From Curvularia sp. ZM96 (taxonomy: Eukaryota; Ascomycota; Dothideomycetes; Pleosporales; Pleosporaceae), in NCBI GenBank assembly GCA_022457065.1, contig JAJGBQ010000003.1, positions 3,162,001-3,226,000 on the forward strand: a stretch of DNA of 64,000 nt. Direction: 5' to 3'. The notes beneath the pieces are model-generated. The model did no database searches. It was not told the DNA's origin and was given only the letters and a program-made list of their open reading frames with translations. The position numbers were made by a program, and so were the translations under genes. The stretch's first letter is position 1. Every line of letters starts with the position of its first letter. Positions 1 to 10,959 of the stretch are shown in pieces.

Positions 1-549
1 CGCCGGTCTGAATAATGCACCTGTTTGCTGAGAAATGCCAGCTCTTGCAACGGGCCGGTCCAAATTCTGTATATAAAGCATCGGCCAGGGAACATATTGA
101 AAGTGGATTCTCTCCTCACTTTCTCATCATCCTCACAAAGAAATTTTGCTTGTTCGTGTCCGACAGAAATTTTCTGTTTTACATAAAAAAAAGTCCTCTT
201 AACGCGCCCCCCTCTTCAATCAAGACTGATCGAAAGCGGTACCGCACAAATACGGCGTTTTTCGTGTTGCGCTAAGGGACGCATTTTGCTCCTCTCGGAA
301 AACATATTTATTCGCCCATTCCTATATATATACTAGACGACACGATAATTATCGAGCGAGGGGCCTGACCGTTATCTTGGAAAAAGAGAGAGAAAGAAAA
401 GAGCCTCCTCCCCTTGGTTCCACTTCTTCTTTTTCTTCCTTCTTACTTACCACTCGACTCCTCTGCTGAGACTTAAGTTTGTCTCTCGTACTTTCGCCAC
501 TTTGGGTTCCCTTTTGCCGCAAAAAGAAGCATTTCGAGATTCGATAATC
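1..549. promoter_or_regulatory. 5' flank of CYS3
   Basis: No convincing gene lies here. A TATA-like TATATAAAG-type string sits near 70-77, and another TATATATA stretch is near 324-331. A pyrimidine-rich tract (about 400-490) precedes the CYS3 start and probably belongs to the core promoter or leader. The short open frames in this stretch have no protein-like composition. Confidence 0.5.
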
Positions 550-1890
550 ATGACGCTGTCTGAGCACCCCATCGATACCCCGCCTCGCCCGGCGTCGCCA
601 GTCCACCGATTCGGAACTCTGGCTGTTCACGCTGGAAGCCCTCACGATCCGGTTACGGGCGCTGTAATTGAGCCGGTATGTCATCTTCTTCAGTCTTTTG
701 TTGTAGGAAGATTTGGCTGACTGGGGGGTTTAGATTTCGCTGTCTACAACGTTTGCGCAGACCAGTGTTGGCCAGCCTGTTGGCGAGTACGAGTACTCGC
801 GCTCCTCGAACCCCAACCGGTACGTTTTCTGGACGCTGGCTACCTGAATATACTGCTAACGCGAGGCTTCTACAGAGACAACTTTGAAAAGGCCGTTGCT
901 GCGCTCGAGCACGCCCGCTATGCGCTCGCTTTCTCGTCTGGATCCGCCACGACGGCCAACATCCTGCAATCGCTCGCGGCAGGCTCGCACGTCGTGTCCG
1001 TATCCGATGTCTACGGCGGCACGCACCGCTACTTCACCAAAGTGGCCCTGACGCACGACGTCAAGGTAACCTTCAGCCCGAGCATCGAAGTCGACATTGC
1101 GGAGCTCATCCGCCCAAACACCAAGCTCATCTGGATCGAGTCGCCCTCGAACCCCACGCTGACGCTCGTCGACATCCGCAAAGTCTCTACCATCGCCCAC
1201 CAACACGGCATCATGGTCGTCGTCGACAACACCTTCATGAGCCCCTACGTACAGAACCCGCTCGACCACGGCGCCGACATTGTCGTGCACTCGGTAACAA
1301 AGTACATCAACGGCCACTCGGACGTGGTCATGGGCGCGGCGGCCTTCAACTCGACCCAACTCTACGAGCGCCTTTCTTTCCTCCAAAACGCCATTGGCGC
1401 CGTCCCCTCGGCCTTCGACTGCTGGCTCGCCCACCGGGGCCTCAAGACGCTGCACCTGCGCGCGCGAGAGGCAACCAAGAACGCTACCGGCGTAGCTACC
1501 GCCCTCGAGGCCTCTTCCCACGTCATCTCCGTCAACTACCCCGGCCTCAAGTCCCACCCTCAGCACGACATTGCCCTGAAACAACACCGCGATGGCATGG
1601 GCGGTGGTATGCTCTCCTTCCGCATCAAGGGCGGCCACGCAGCTGCCGAGCGCTTCTGCCAGGCCACCAAGATCTTCACCCTCGCCGAGTCGCTCGGCGG
1701 CGTCGAGTCGCTGGTCGAAGTCCCCAGTGCCATGACGCACGGCGGTATCCCCAAGGACCAACGTGAGGCAGCGGGCGTGTTTGACGATCTGGTCAGGATC
1801 AGCTGTGGTGTCGAGGACGAGGCGGATCTCGTAGCCGATGTGGTGCAGGCGCTTGAGAAGGCCGTGGTTGCGGCCAAGATCCAGAACTAA
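550..1890 (+). CDS. CYS3: Cystathionine gamma-lyase
   Basis: PLP enzyme of reverse trans-sulfuration in the cytosol that cleaves cystathionine to cysteine, 2-oxobutyrate and ammonia. Exons are 550-675, 734-819 and 876-1890, giving 408 residues, close to the ~394 of yeast Cys3. The spliced product reads EPISLSTTFAQ across intron 1 and SSNPNRDNFEKAV across intron 2, both hallmark strings of the Cys/Met-metabolism PLP family. The PLP-binding lysine is in SVTKYINGHSD (about K213), and the substrate-loop string YGGTHRYF is present. The C-terminal MTHGGIPK and GVFDDLVRIS strings match cystathionine gamma-lyase better than cystathionine beta-lyase or gamma-synthase. The start at 550 is the first ATG in frame and is followed directly by the conserved FGTLAVHAG region. 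A large open frame on the opposite strand is a codon-bias shadow. Confidence 0.95.
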
Positions 1891-1914
1891 GATTGACCTT
1901 ATCTTTTTTTAGCG

Positions 1915-1956
<42 letters not shown>

Positions 1957-2297
1957 AGAAATATCCACGGTCATTTACGACGTGGAGGATATGCATACAT
2001 GGCGTTTTTTTGCTTTGGACTCTTTTTTTGTTAACTTTCCCTCCAGCAAGGAAGATGAACGATTTCTTTTTCTTTTTCAATGAATACTCTACATAGATGA
2101 ACGAGAACGAATGGGAATCTAGCCTCTATCTAGGGCAAAGGATGGATTGTTTTTGAAATGGGGAAACCATGACGTTGTGTCTTTTCATGTGTGTGCTCGT
2201 GGTGATGAACGGAAATCAATCCAAGCTAGAAAACAAATCACACTGGCTGGACGATACAGATAACAATAATCATTCGATTTCATACATCAACTACAGC
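1891..2297. other. Convergent intergenic stretch with a GA microsatellite
   Basis: This 3' region lies between CYS3 and the convergently transcribed SEC20. It contains an (AG)n run at 1919-1949 continuing as an AG-rich tract to about 1960, then T-rich strings likely to belong to the CYS3 3' UTR. No gene is visible. Confidence 0.6.
1919..1949 (+). repeat. (AG)n dinucleotide microsatellite
   Basis: About fifteen uninterrupted AG units directly downstream of the CYS3 stop, probably within its 3' UTR. It should be length-polymorphic by replication slippage. Confidence 0.9.
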
Positions 2298-3695
2298 CTA
2301 CAACTCATCTCTCCTCCTCTCACCACCCGCCTCCTGCTGCTGCTCTTCACTCTGCTGCTGCTCCTCCATCTTCTGCCTCTCCACATCCTCATCCCACATC
2401 TTCTTCTTAGGATTCCTCGGCTTACTACTCTCCTTCAGCACCGTCCCATCGCCCAGTGTAACCGGGCCCTCATCTTCCTCTTTCCTCGGCTGTCTGAACT
2501 GCGGGTGATCTGGCACCTCTGCTTCCTGCTGCTGCTGCTGCTGATTCTGTTCCGCCATTCTACCAACTTGCTGCGAGTATGATCCCGCTGGACTAGGATC
2601 TTGCGCGTGCTTATGCGCTCCGCCTCCACGGCCGACAGGAATGTAGTGTGGTTGAGCGTTGGGTTCGCGGCGGGGTGGGCCGCTTGTTGCGCTAGGTTGG
2701 ACGATGAGAGTTCTCGAGGACGAGGAGGACGCTGCTGCGACGCTGGAGCTGGTGGCGCCGATGGGTGCGACGGCAAAGACGATGCGGAAGATGAGTTTGA
2801 GTGGCCAGATGAGGAACCACGTCAGGGGCCCGTAGAGCCAGCGCCGGAAAATCAGCCAGATGACGGTTGTGATGAGAACGTAAAAGGTGGTTTCGAGGTA
2901 CCACGTGTCGCTCTTTTGGCTTTTTAGCAGTGTTGAGACTAGGTTCTTGCTATTTGCTAGCAAGGTGTTGAGGTCTGCGTAGTTCTCGCCGAGGTTTTCA
3001 AGGGCTTTGGTGGATTGTTCGAGGGTTTCTTGGGCGAAGCGTGAGCGTGAAAGCTCGTCTCGCATCAACTGGTGGGTCCTTCGTAGGGCAGCGGTAACGT
3101 CCGAAGAGGCTTGAGCGACAATTTCTTCCTCTGGCAATCCCTGTTGTTGCTTCCGTTGGCGATAGGTGGACGAAGGAGTGGAGGAGCCGGATTGTAGGTT
3201 TGAGAAGAGTAGTTCGCGTTCTTTGAGTTTTGCGCGGTCGGCGTTGTGTTTGGCAGTTAGTTGGGCTTTGCGGTACTGTGCCCGTGAGCTGGAGGGATAC
3301 ATATCAGTAAAACATTCCCAAAGTGTATACGGACCAGGATATTCCACTCACGATTTCAAGTCCTCAGTCAACCTGGCGAGTAGTACTGCAAGTCTGCTCC
3401 TCTCGCTGTCTTTGCTACTATCTTTTCTTCGACCAGCAACTCCACCCTGTAGTGTAACGTCCTCAACCTCCTGTCTCAAAAGCTCAAGTTCCTCCTCGAT
3501 TCCTTTGAGTGTCTCGTGTATCTCTGCTCCAAGTTCTAACCTCACGTCCCCCTCGGCAGGATCTAGTGGTTGCGAGCCGGGCTGGAAATCTAGTTTGGCG
3601 AGGCGCTGTATGAGCTGACCGACCGCCTTGTTGGATTCGGCGAGGGCGTTTAGGCGTGTCGTGAGGGATTGGGTGGTGGAGGGAATGGGAGCCAT
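2298..3695 (-). CDS. SEC20: SEC20-type ER SNARE with C-terminal RDEL
   Basis: Q-SNARE of the ER t-SNARE complex for Golgi-to-ER retrograde COPI vesicles. Exons run 3695-3352 and 3288-2298 on the minus strand; the 63-bp intron restores LKS-SRAQYRK, giving 444 residues. The N-terminal half is predicted coiled coil. The Sec20 SNARE-like segment lies around 170-240 (ALRRTHQLMRDELSRSRFAQ). It is followed by a hydrophobic membrane region (about 246-290, two hydrophobic stretches) and a ~150-residue tail, rich in Q, E and S, ending in RRDEL. A C-terminal HDEL/KDEL-like signal on a type II tail-anchored SNARE is a Sec20 hallmark. The chosen start has a better context (ACCATGG) than the in-frame ATG at 3722. 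It is head-to-head with the mL53 gene. Confidence 0.88.
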
Positions 3696-4001
3696 GGTGT
3701 TGGCCCAGGATGCGGAGCGCAATGGTGGCTGTATGCAAGTGTTACCCTATGACGGAGACGCTACGGTGGGCCGTTTGGCGGGGGTAAAAATGTGCGCAAC
3801 GTGTCTAAACCACCAGCCGTAGTTCTGCAGGAAATGTCGAGCACGGACATATCGCGGAAGTGCGCCTGGGAAGACTGCGGATGCCAATTGCTGGATCCAC
3901 CTCGTTTTGACCTGTTGGTATGCCATCGCACCCTCTTCTACTCGAAACCTACTAACACACATCCTTCATCAGCTTGTGTCGCCCCTCCCTTGATCGCCGC
4001 C
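3696..4001. promoter_or_regulatory. Shared SEC20 / mL53 promoter
   Basis: A 306-bp divergent intergenic region that must hold both start regions. Small open frames here lack protein-like composition. No strong TATA box is seen. Confidence 0.5.
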
Positions 4002-4351
4002 ATGATCACCAGATTCCTTACCGACGTTCGCGTAACCTTCAATCCCTTCTCCCCGCGCTCAAAACCCGCTCGCCTCTTTCTCTCGCTGATACCGCCGGAT
4101 GCGCGCTCCGATGGCATGAAGATTGAGTCCAAGATGTTGCCACGGCACAGCAAGGAGCCTCCGACGCTGGGCGTCAAGTTCAGTATGTATCACCGGTCCC
4201 GCGTCTGGCGAACAATGGCTAATCCATGCGCACAGAGGACGGCAAAGAAATGAACCTAGATCTGAGTAACATGCGCATACCCCAAGTCGTCGAGGAAGTG
4301 GACAGACATTCGCGGTCACTGGCCCGGAAAGAGGAGCTAGCAGGCAATTAA
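4002..4351 (+). CDS. MRPL44: Mitochondrial large-subunit ribosomal protein mL53
   Basis: Component of the mitochondrial 54S large ribosomal subunit (yeast Mrpl44 family). Exons are 4002-4182 and 4236-4351; splicing reads GVKF-KDGKEMNLDLS and yields 98 residues, right for this small family. The N-terminus MITRFLTDVRVTFNPFSP with the following PARLFLSLIPP is typical of fungal mL53. The thioredoxin-like fold of the family has no catalytic motif. The ATG at 4002 sits just after an upstream open frame with no homology-like features, so that frame is treated as leader. The gene is divergent from SEC20 with about 300 bp between starts. Confidence 0.85.
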
Positions 4352-4632
4352 GCAAAGAATTCCAAACAAAACCATTGTACATATATATACACAGGCCCAC
4401 ACAGAGCAACGGCTGGCGTCACGGTAACTTTTGGCTGGGACTCTTGCATGACGATTTGATGGTTCTGCTCATGATTCTATCTACCATTTTTTTTCTGGTG
4501 CATCATGCACTTTTATCTACCATGGTGGTCACAAAAGACTTCCAGATTAGCCATTAGGCATGATCAATGCAGCACTGCACCATTGCCGCTTCCTGGGATT
4601 TGCTTCTTAACCATGGCACGCATCCGTCAGAT

Positions 4633-5682
4633 TTAGTTGGATGGAGCACCAGAGATGTAGAACCACTTGTCAATGCTGGGGTCAATGGGAGCAGGTGCCT
4701 TGTTCTCGCCAGCGGGGATGTTGAGCGTGCTGGCATCGGTGCGGTCAGGCGAGTTGGAAACAGTGGTGTTGGCACTGTAGATCTGTCAGTAATATTCACG
4801 TAGCAATATGTCATTGTACACATACAGGCTGAGGTCCTCCTTGGGTGTCTTGCCAGTGATGAGCTTCTCCCAAGCCTCGGCGCACTCGCGGACAATCTCC
4901 TCGGCGTACTTCTTGTTCTTGCACTCGCCAGAGAAGGCGAACTGGTTCTCGGGCTTGCCGTCTGGGATCTTGTAGATGCGGAACCACTCGTTGGTGGCAC
5001 GGAGAAGACCAGGCAGGTGGCGCTCGACGTCCTCGATGTCGTTAAGCTTAGGGGCCAACGGGTCGTTGACATTGATGACCATGATCTTCCAGTCGGTCTC
5101 GCCCTCGTCAAGCAGAGCCATGACACCGAGGACCTTGACCTGGATCACCTCACCGGGCTTGGCGACAAGCTCACCAATCTCGCAGACGTCGAGCGGGTCG
5201 TTGTCTCCCTTGGCCTTGGTCTCTGGGTGGACGACGTTGGGGTCTTCCCAGGTCTGTAGAGTATCAGTATTGGTGTGGTCCGACATGGGAATCGCGTCAT
5301 CGTACCTGGGGGAAGGCACCGTAGTTCCAGAGGTAGCCCTTGTGGGGGAAGCAGTTCCTGACATATCGGAGCTTGCCCTTCTTGATGTCCTGCTTGATGG
5401 GGTTGAGAGACTCCTCCTTGGAGATCTGCAGATAGGGTCAGCATCCTGCTTCTTGGCCAGGCGCTCGAGAAGACGACGAGCGCAGTCAATTGAAGGCGTG
5501 CATACCTCCATCTTGGCATTGGTCCAGCGGGGCACCTCAACGATCATGTTGAGGACCGTCTGCTGCTCGTTGGCGTAGAGGGGGATGTCGTGCCATGGCG
5601 AGACGAGCTGGCCGTCCTTCTCGATGAAGATGCGGTGCTCGAGCGTGTTGGGCGCGGCAATCTTGCGGGTGGTGTAAGACAT
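4633..5682 (-). CDS. IPP1: Inorganic pyrophosphatase (family I)
   Basis: Hydrolyses pyrophosphate to two phosphates in the cytosol and nucleus. Exons on the minus strand are 5682-5506, 5425-5306, 5253-4826 and 4774-4633, giving 288 residues (yeast Ipp1 is 287). The Mg-binding signature DNDPLDVCE (D116, D118, D121) is intact, as is the WNYGAFPQ-TWEDP region spanning intron 2. For the last intron I chose the acceptor that gives LSLANTTVSNSPD; an alternative AG a few bases upstream breaks the expected frame. The same frame stays open upstream to 6027 and contains another ATG at 5964 followed by a basic, Ser/Arg-rich leader, so a longer mitochondrial form is possible (see findings). Confidence 0.95.
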
Positions 5683-6288
5683 GGTGGGGGATTTCTTCGG
5701 GGCAGCGGTGTGGATTGCTGATGAAGAGGAGACAGAGTTGAGATGCCCTGCCAGTAGACGAGCCCTAGAGTTGATTTTGTCGTTGAGGGGTCTAGTGGGG
5801 CTACCGGCAGGCGGGGAGCTGTGTTGGGAATGCGGCGCCACTGTGACCAACGTCACCGCCGACCGTCTGCATGAGACGGTCAACGAAATGGGAAAAGAAG
5901 ACACGGGGCGGGAGCCTAGTCTCTGTGCAGAACAGAGCCGCAGCAACGAGCGATGGATGGGCATGGGCAAGCTTAATTCGGTCAGCTGGAACAGAGCAAT
6001 GGCATAGCCGGATTCCTTCCCGTGCAATAGCCCAGGGCCGAGGATAGAAAAACAACGAAGCTGCGGAGCGGCCGCCGGAACTCCCCAGTCTTATGCACAG
6101 ACATCAGCCCACTTCCGCCGCTAGGCCACTTTTCCAGGGCGAGGCAATCATATGCTACAAATACAACAAGTCTACACTGATATGCATGCAGCTGTAGGTG
6201 CTTTTGCCAGCCCTGAGTCATGGCCATATGCTGCGTCGGGTAGTGGCCAGAGCCAGTGTAGCAGGCAAACGACGGTGTGATTTCGGCT
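5683..6288 (-). promoter_or_regulatory. IPP1 upstream region with in-frame N-terminal extension
   Basis: This stretch separates the IPP1 start from the 3' end of the next minus-strand gene. The IPP1 frame remains open for 115 codons upstream. From an ATG at 5964 it encodes about 94 residues with many Arg and Ser and only one acidic residue, resembling a mitochondrial presequence. Otherwise it serves as 5' UTR and promoter. Confidence 0.4.
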
Positions 6289-8308
6289 TCAGTACAACTT
6301 ATTCGGCCGCCAGAACCCAGGCGCCACGACCTCGTTAACGGGCCTGGGGTCCTCACTGACATTGTCCATGGGGACAGCACTTCCAGCCATACACATCTGA
6401 TAATTGTTCTCAGGCTCATGCAGCAAGGATGCCTCTAGCATGTCGTCCATGTCGTTCATGTCGTCCATGTCGTCCCAATTGCGATCTTGATCATCGTAAT
6501 ATAACGCGCTGTTCTCATCCATGTACTCTTCCTCCAAATTTTGTGTGTAATCGTCCAAACTGCCCGTTCCCGGGACCTCCCATGTGGGATAGCGACGTTG
6601 CTCTTGCTGCTCATAGATGCCAGGACCGGCAAAAGCTGACTGTGCTGGATATTGACGGGGCAGCTCTGCAAATCGTACTGTAGGAATTCGCCGTGTCGAC
6701 GTATGAGAATTTGTCCTGTGTTGTCTTCTTATCGACCGAGTCGGAGGTGGAAATTCTGGTCCGTAGGTATCCTGTCTCTGTGACGGGGCTACCAAGTGTC
6801 GATTGTGAATAGATTCCTTGCAGACCTGGAGAACCCTTCCGAAATCCGAAGATGTCTCCAAATCTTTCGCATAGTCTTCACGCCTGTTATGCAATCTCTT
6901 GCTCTGGCTGGTGAGATGTGCCTCCCTTTCGAGGTCTGGGGGCGTTCGAGATTCTGCCTTGTTTGAACGGCTTGCCGACAAACCCTGATCTGAATTTACA
7001 TCCAGAATCCCAGATATAGCAGGTGGCATTGACGACGACGAGCAAGCTTTTTCAGTACTTTGGAGCTTTTCAGAGCGATCCACAAGGTTCACTCGCCGCG
7101 GAGATGACGAGTGTTGAGGGCAGGACTGCGACCTAGTGACTCTACTGTGTGATGGAGCCAGTGAGGATACCTGGAAGTGTCCGTTTGCGCTGCCAGTAGG
7201 TTGATTGACTACTGGAGCAAGTCCCGACCGCTTGGGGAGGCCCCTGTCTCTGTTAATCTCAGATCGGGGATGTCCGTGGCGGCCTGGGGCATACTGGTCA
7301 TGACGTGTGCCATCACCAAATTGGACACGTAGCGGCGTGGTGCTGCATGCTCGGATGGATTCAGGCCAGGAAACATGACTGGTGCTCTCGTGGCGAGGTT
7401 GTTGGCTCTGAAAGCCTAGACATGGCTCTCTGTCGCCAAGTTCAGTGGTGGGTATAACCGTATGAGTTCTTGGGGACCGATCGCAGCGACGCCGCTTGGT
7501 CCCGCCTACGCTACTGGGGCGAGAGTCTTCAGACTCTTTCCTCAATTTGTCGTGTCCCGAGGCGAAGAAAGATGAAATCTCCCCTTCCTTTGTGTGCGTG
7601 TGTTCTTTCTTGCGCTTCTTCTTCGGTACTTCTGATTGGGGCGGAAGCCTGGAGTCGTCGTGTTTTTGCAAAAACTTCATTTCTGAAAAGACAAGATCAG
7701 GCACTGTCGGATTGTCAACTCAATTCTTCATGCTCTGCCCAATTCGACCTGGGCATCTGTGGTGGTTGCAAGAGACTTACAGCCACGGCCTCTGGCCGCG
7801 GTCGACGTCCGACCTTTGTTGAACAATCCTGGCTGTGGAGGCCGCAACTGCAACTACCATCAGCACCGCGCCATCTTCTGTATGGTTCTGGGCTGCTGCA
7901 TGGACATCATACAGTAAGCCGATCTCCTGACACATTTTTAGCTCTGTAGCTTTGCACCAACTGACCAGGCCCTTGTTCATTCTTCTGTCTAGACTTATGC
8001 CGTGCTTTGTTAGGTTGGCTCTTCTGTTTTGAACGTTTAGGTGCGTTTATCTCATAGCGCTCGGGGCGTGTCTTCCGCCTAGGTTTGCGAACATAATGAC
8101 TGCTCGATGAACAGTCACTTGGTGAAGCAACCGGCACTTCGCTGGCATTTTGATCCGTCACTTGTTGTTGCACGAAAGGTGTTTGCAGAGAGAGAGGTTC
8201 GAGCAATGAACTGTCTGATTTGGGCTGTTTTTGCGAATGCTTGCGTCTGCAAGTGGCTTGGGGAACTTGAGGCTGCTCTGTCTCCTCCAGCCACTTGAGG
8301 ATATCCAT
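6289..8308 (-). CDS. Conserved fungal protein of unknown function, basic N-terminus
   Basis: Function not recognised. Exons on the minus strand are 8308-7913, 7847-7781 and 7703-6289, giving 625 residues. The small middle exon was found by frame and splice matching: it joins DRLT to LRPPQPGLFNKGRTS and then to RGRGLPDLVFSEMKF. This resembles, from memory, a conserved block in uncharacterised Pezizomycotina proteins (GLPDLxFSEMxFL). The N-terminus MDILKWLEE and a basic segment (YVRKPRRKTRPERYE, then Lys/Arg/Gln-rich) suggest a nuclear protein. The long third exon is low-complexity, rich in Ser, Arg and Pro, with an acidic Asp/Met run near the end and a conserved-looking C-terminus GFWRPNKLY. 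No enzyme motif is visible. Confidence 0.72.
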
Positions 8309-10178
8309 TCTGGACTAGTCGATGTACATGTCGTGCTGTAGCAGCGTTCGAGGACGAGACAAGAGGGAACAGTCCATGAGCGATTGTAGCTGACAATCGG
8401 CGTATGGCCTTTGTAGGTTGGTCCAGTGTCGAGGTTGAAAGCGGGGACGATGAAGGGTTGCCTGCTTGACTTGGGACGTGCCTGCCGCCCGACCAAGCAT
8501 AGCGGCATGTGCCTGTAGCCCAGGGCAGATGCAACGGATATGGAGCAACGGTAGCTGCCTTTTTTCCCCCACTAAGCAAAACTGCCTTGATTCGAGCAAT
8601 TGTCCGCCAGCAACACCCTCGCTATTCATCGTTCCTCTTCTGGACTTACACACAAAGTCACTCTACACCATGCGAACATGACAGCCATATGAGAATCCCT
8701 TGAGAGCAACCGTTTTCGAAACTTCGGCCTGGAGCTTTCCGAGTCGGATAGTGCCAAACGTCCACACTGCGTTAGCAACAGCAGAAGCCGTGTCCAGCAG
8801 AGCGTCCCAGCCGTGTGTCATTCGTCATTCGCAGACGGGACTGTTTCGGATGGCATGGAAAATTTCAGTAGCGCTCGTCCTATTTCGTAATGCGTGGCCG
8901 TATACAGCGCAGGATACCCCAGGACCGAAGAGTCGACCATGCGTGCCGCTTTGGATCGTCGGCATTCCTTATTCGTCTTGTGCGTAGAGAAGGGCCAGCA
9001 CCAAAGGTCAAGACGGCGCCACAAAGTCATTGATACGTCTATGCCACACCTCGCAATATGTATACACAGCTAGCAGCCGAGTGCCTGTCGACTAAGCGGT
9101 GCTTGTGCGACCATGGCAAGTGTTGAGGCGCACGAGCCGGCTTGGGTTGCAGAGGGCGTGGAGGCTTTAGGCCCGATCTCCACACCATCTGACCCAGTTG
9201 ATAAGCTTCTTTGAACCACCATCGTCTGTCCAATGCCTGCCCGTCGTTGGCTTTTCACTTCGACAGCGCCAGTCCCCCGACGGTAGCCTCGTCCGCAGAT
9301 CGCCGCCGTGCTGAGCCCCCCAACGCGTCGCCGGCGCAGGCATTTGGCATGCATACGCACCTCATCTCAGACTGGTCCAATGGCATCCACGCGCACATGC
9401 CGGCACTCTCGACGTCGATGCCAGACGAACCATGGCTCCAGGCACCTATCAGAAAAATCCTCGTCTCTGGCTCGTCCAGGGCCCTGCTCTTGGGCTTTGC
9501 TTAGGCTCGAGCTAAAGGCCGCCTGCATGTCCCCAGCATGAGGAGACAGACACGGGACACACTAACGCGAACCAAGCTGCCTGCCACTATGTGCACCAGA
9601 ACCAGTATTTTCCTCCCGTCCTTGTCAGCTGCGGCCGTCCACAAGCAGAGCCACTCGTATGCGTTACTGGCTGCAGGGCATTTCCCGGCTGCGAAACATA
9701 CTGGCTAAACACCCGTACAGTGCATCCCACTGCTGCCCGTCCGTGCACCTACCTGTCGACTTGGATAGGTGCAGTTAGCGCTCTTTCACTTGATGGAGGG
9801 GTACTCATATCATCGCCTGCCCCGCCAGCCTAGACGCTGAGCCCATCTCTGCTCTTCGTCTTGTGTCATCACCATTTTTGCCATCACCCTGCAGTCGTCT
9901 TCTGCTTCTGCAAACGCATTCATCCCCTACTGTCGCCCGCGCGATCCTCGTCTGACCAGTCCGGTGCTACAATACTAAATGTTCGTTGTCACGTTGCTAC
10001 ACACTGCCTGCACAGGAAGCCGCCATGGATTCCTCGCCTTCCTCGGCCTTTTCCCTTTTGTCCCTCAAGTCCTGTCAACACATGTTCTGAGCTTTTCTGC
10101 GCCGCGCCTTCTTTTGGTTCTGTTTTGAGTTGCGAGAGCTAGTATTGAGACCGTTTAGTGTTCGATATCACTTGCAAC
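8309..10178. other. 1.9-kb region without a recognisable gene
   Basis: Both strands have only short open frames lacking motifs or splice-compatible partners. The last ~350 bp (about 9830-10178) are C/T-rich and probably form the long leader and promoter of the glycine-rich RNA-binding protein gene; the first part is the promoter of the minus-strand unknown gene. A non-coding RNA cannot be excluded. Confidence 0.5.
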
Positions 10179-10959
10179 ATGGCTAAGCTCTTCATTGGGT
10201 AAGTGCACAGTCCTTGTTTGTCCAGCAACCCACGTGGCTGACGCATCACAGAGGCCTTGCCTGGCATACCGACGATCAAACTTTGCGTCAAAAGTTTGAG
10301 GAGTTTGGTCCAGTCGAAGAGGCTGTAAGTGACTAGTAGGGACCATTGCGCGGACCACGCTCATGCTCACTGCGTCATCACAGGTTGTCGTCAAGGACCG
10401 CGACACTGGTCGCAGTCGAGGCTTTGGCTTTGTTCGCTACGCACAGGAAACTGAGGCGGATGCCGCTATGGCAGCCATGAACAATGAGGAGTATGCAGTC
10501 CTCGCTCCTCACATTCTCGCCTGAGAGACTTCGGATACGTTTCCTAGTCAATACAGGGAATGTGCTGACCCTAGTTAGGTTTGACGGACGTAGAATCCGT
10601 GTCGATAAGGCCTCTGACCGTCCAAGCGGCGGCGCTCCCCGAGGAGGTGGCTATGGAGGTGGCGGCGGCGGATACCGTGGAGGATACGGTGGAGGACAAG
10701 GGGGTAAGCTTCTCACAATGGACTGTTTGATGAATTTCACTGACCATATTGCTAGGCTATGGCGGCGGTGGCGGTGGCCGTGGTAAGTATCCAATGCCTT
10801 TTTAAACGCCACAACAATCTGACCGTGTAAGAAGCTTACGGTGGCGGCAACTGGGGCCCTTCGCAAGGTGGCGGGGGCTATCAATCTCGTGGCGGTTACG
10901 GCGGCGGGCAGGGAGGCTACGGCGGACAAGAAGGTGGTCAAGGCCAACAGCAATGGTAG
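10179..10959 (+). CDS. Glycine-rich RNA-binding protein (RRM plus Gly-rich tail)
   Basis: Small RNA-binding protein of the class IV glycine-rich type, usually linked to stress and RNA chaperoning. Exons are 10179-10198, 10252-10324, 10384-10490, 10579-10703, 10756-10782 and 10835-10959, about 158 residues. The single RRM covers residues 1-80 with RNP2 LFIGGL (4-9) and RNP1 RGFGFVRY (43-50). The tail is Gly/Tyr/Arg/Gln-rich (GGYRGGYGGGQGG) and ends QGQQQW. The last acceptor is uncertain (10832 or 10835, one residue difference). Six exons in under 800 bp, including a 27-bp exon within the Gly-rich tail, make alternative splicing plausible. The leader upstream is long and pyrimidine-rich. Confidence 0.9.

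Noticed and set aside
856..1761. 301-codon open frame antisense to CYS3
   Set aside because: It mirrors the codon bias of a strongly conserved enzyme, has a repetitive Val/Gly/Arg composition and no motif.
8309..10178. Possible gene in the long stretch before the glycine-rich protein gene
   Set aside because: Short open frames on both strands could not be joined by credible introns; it is better explained as leader and promoter.
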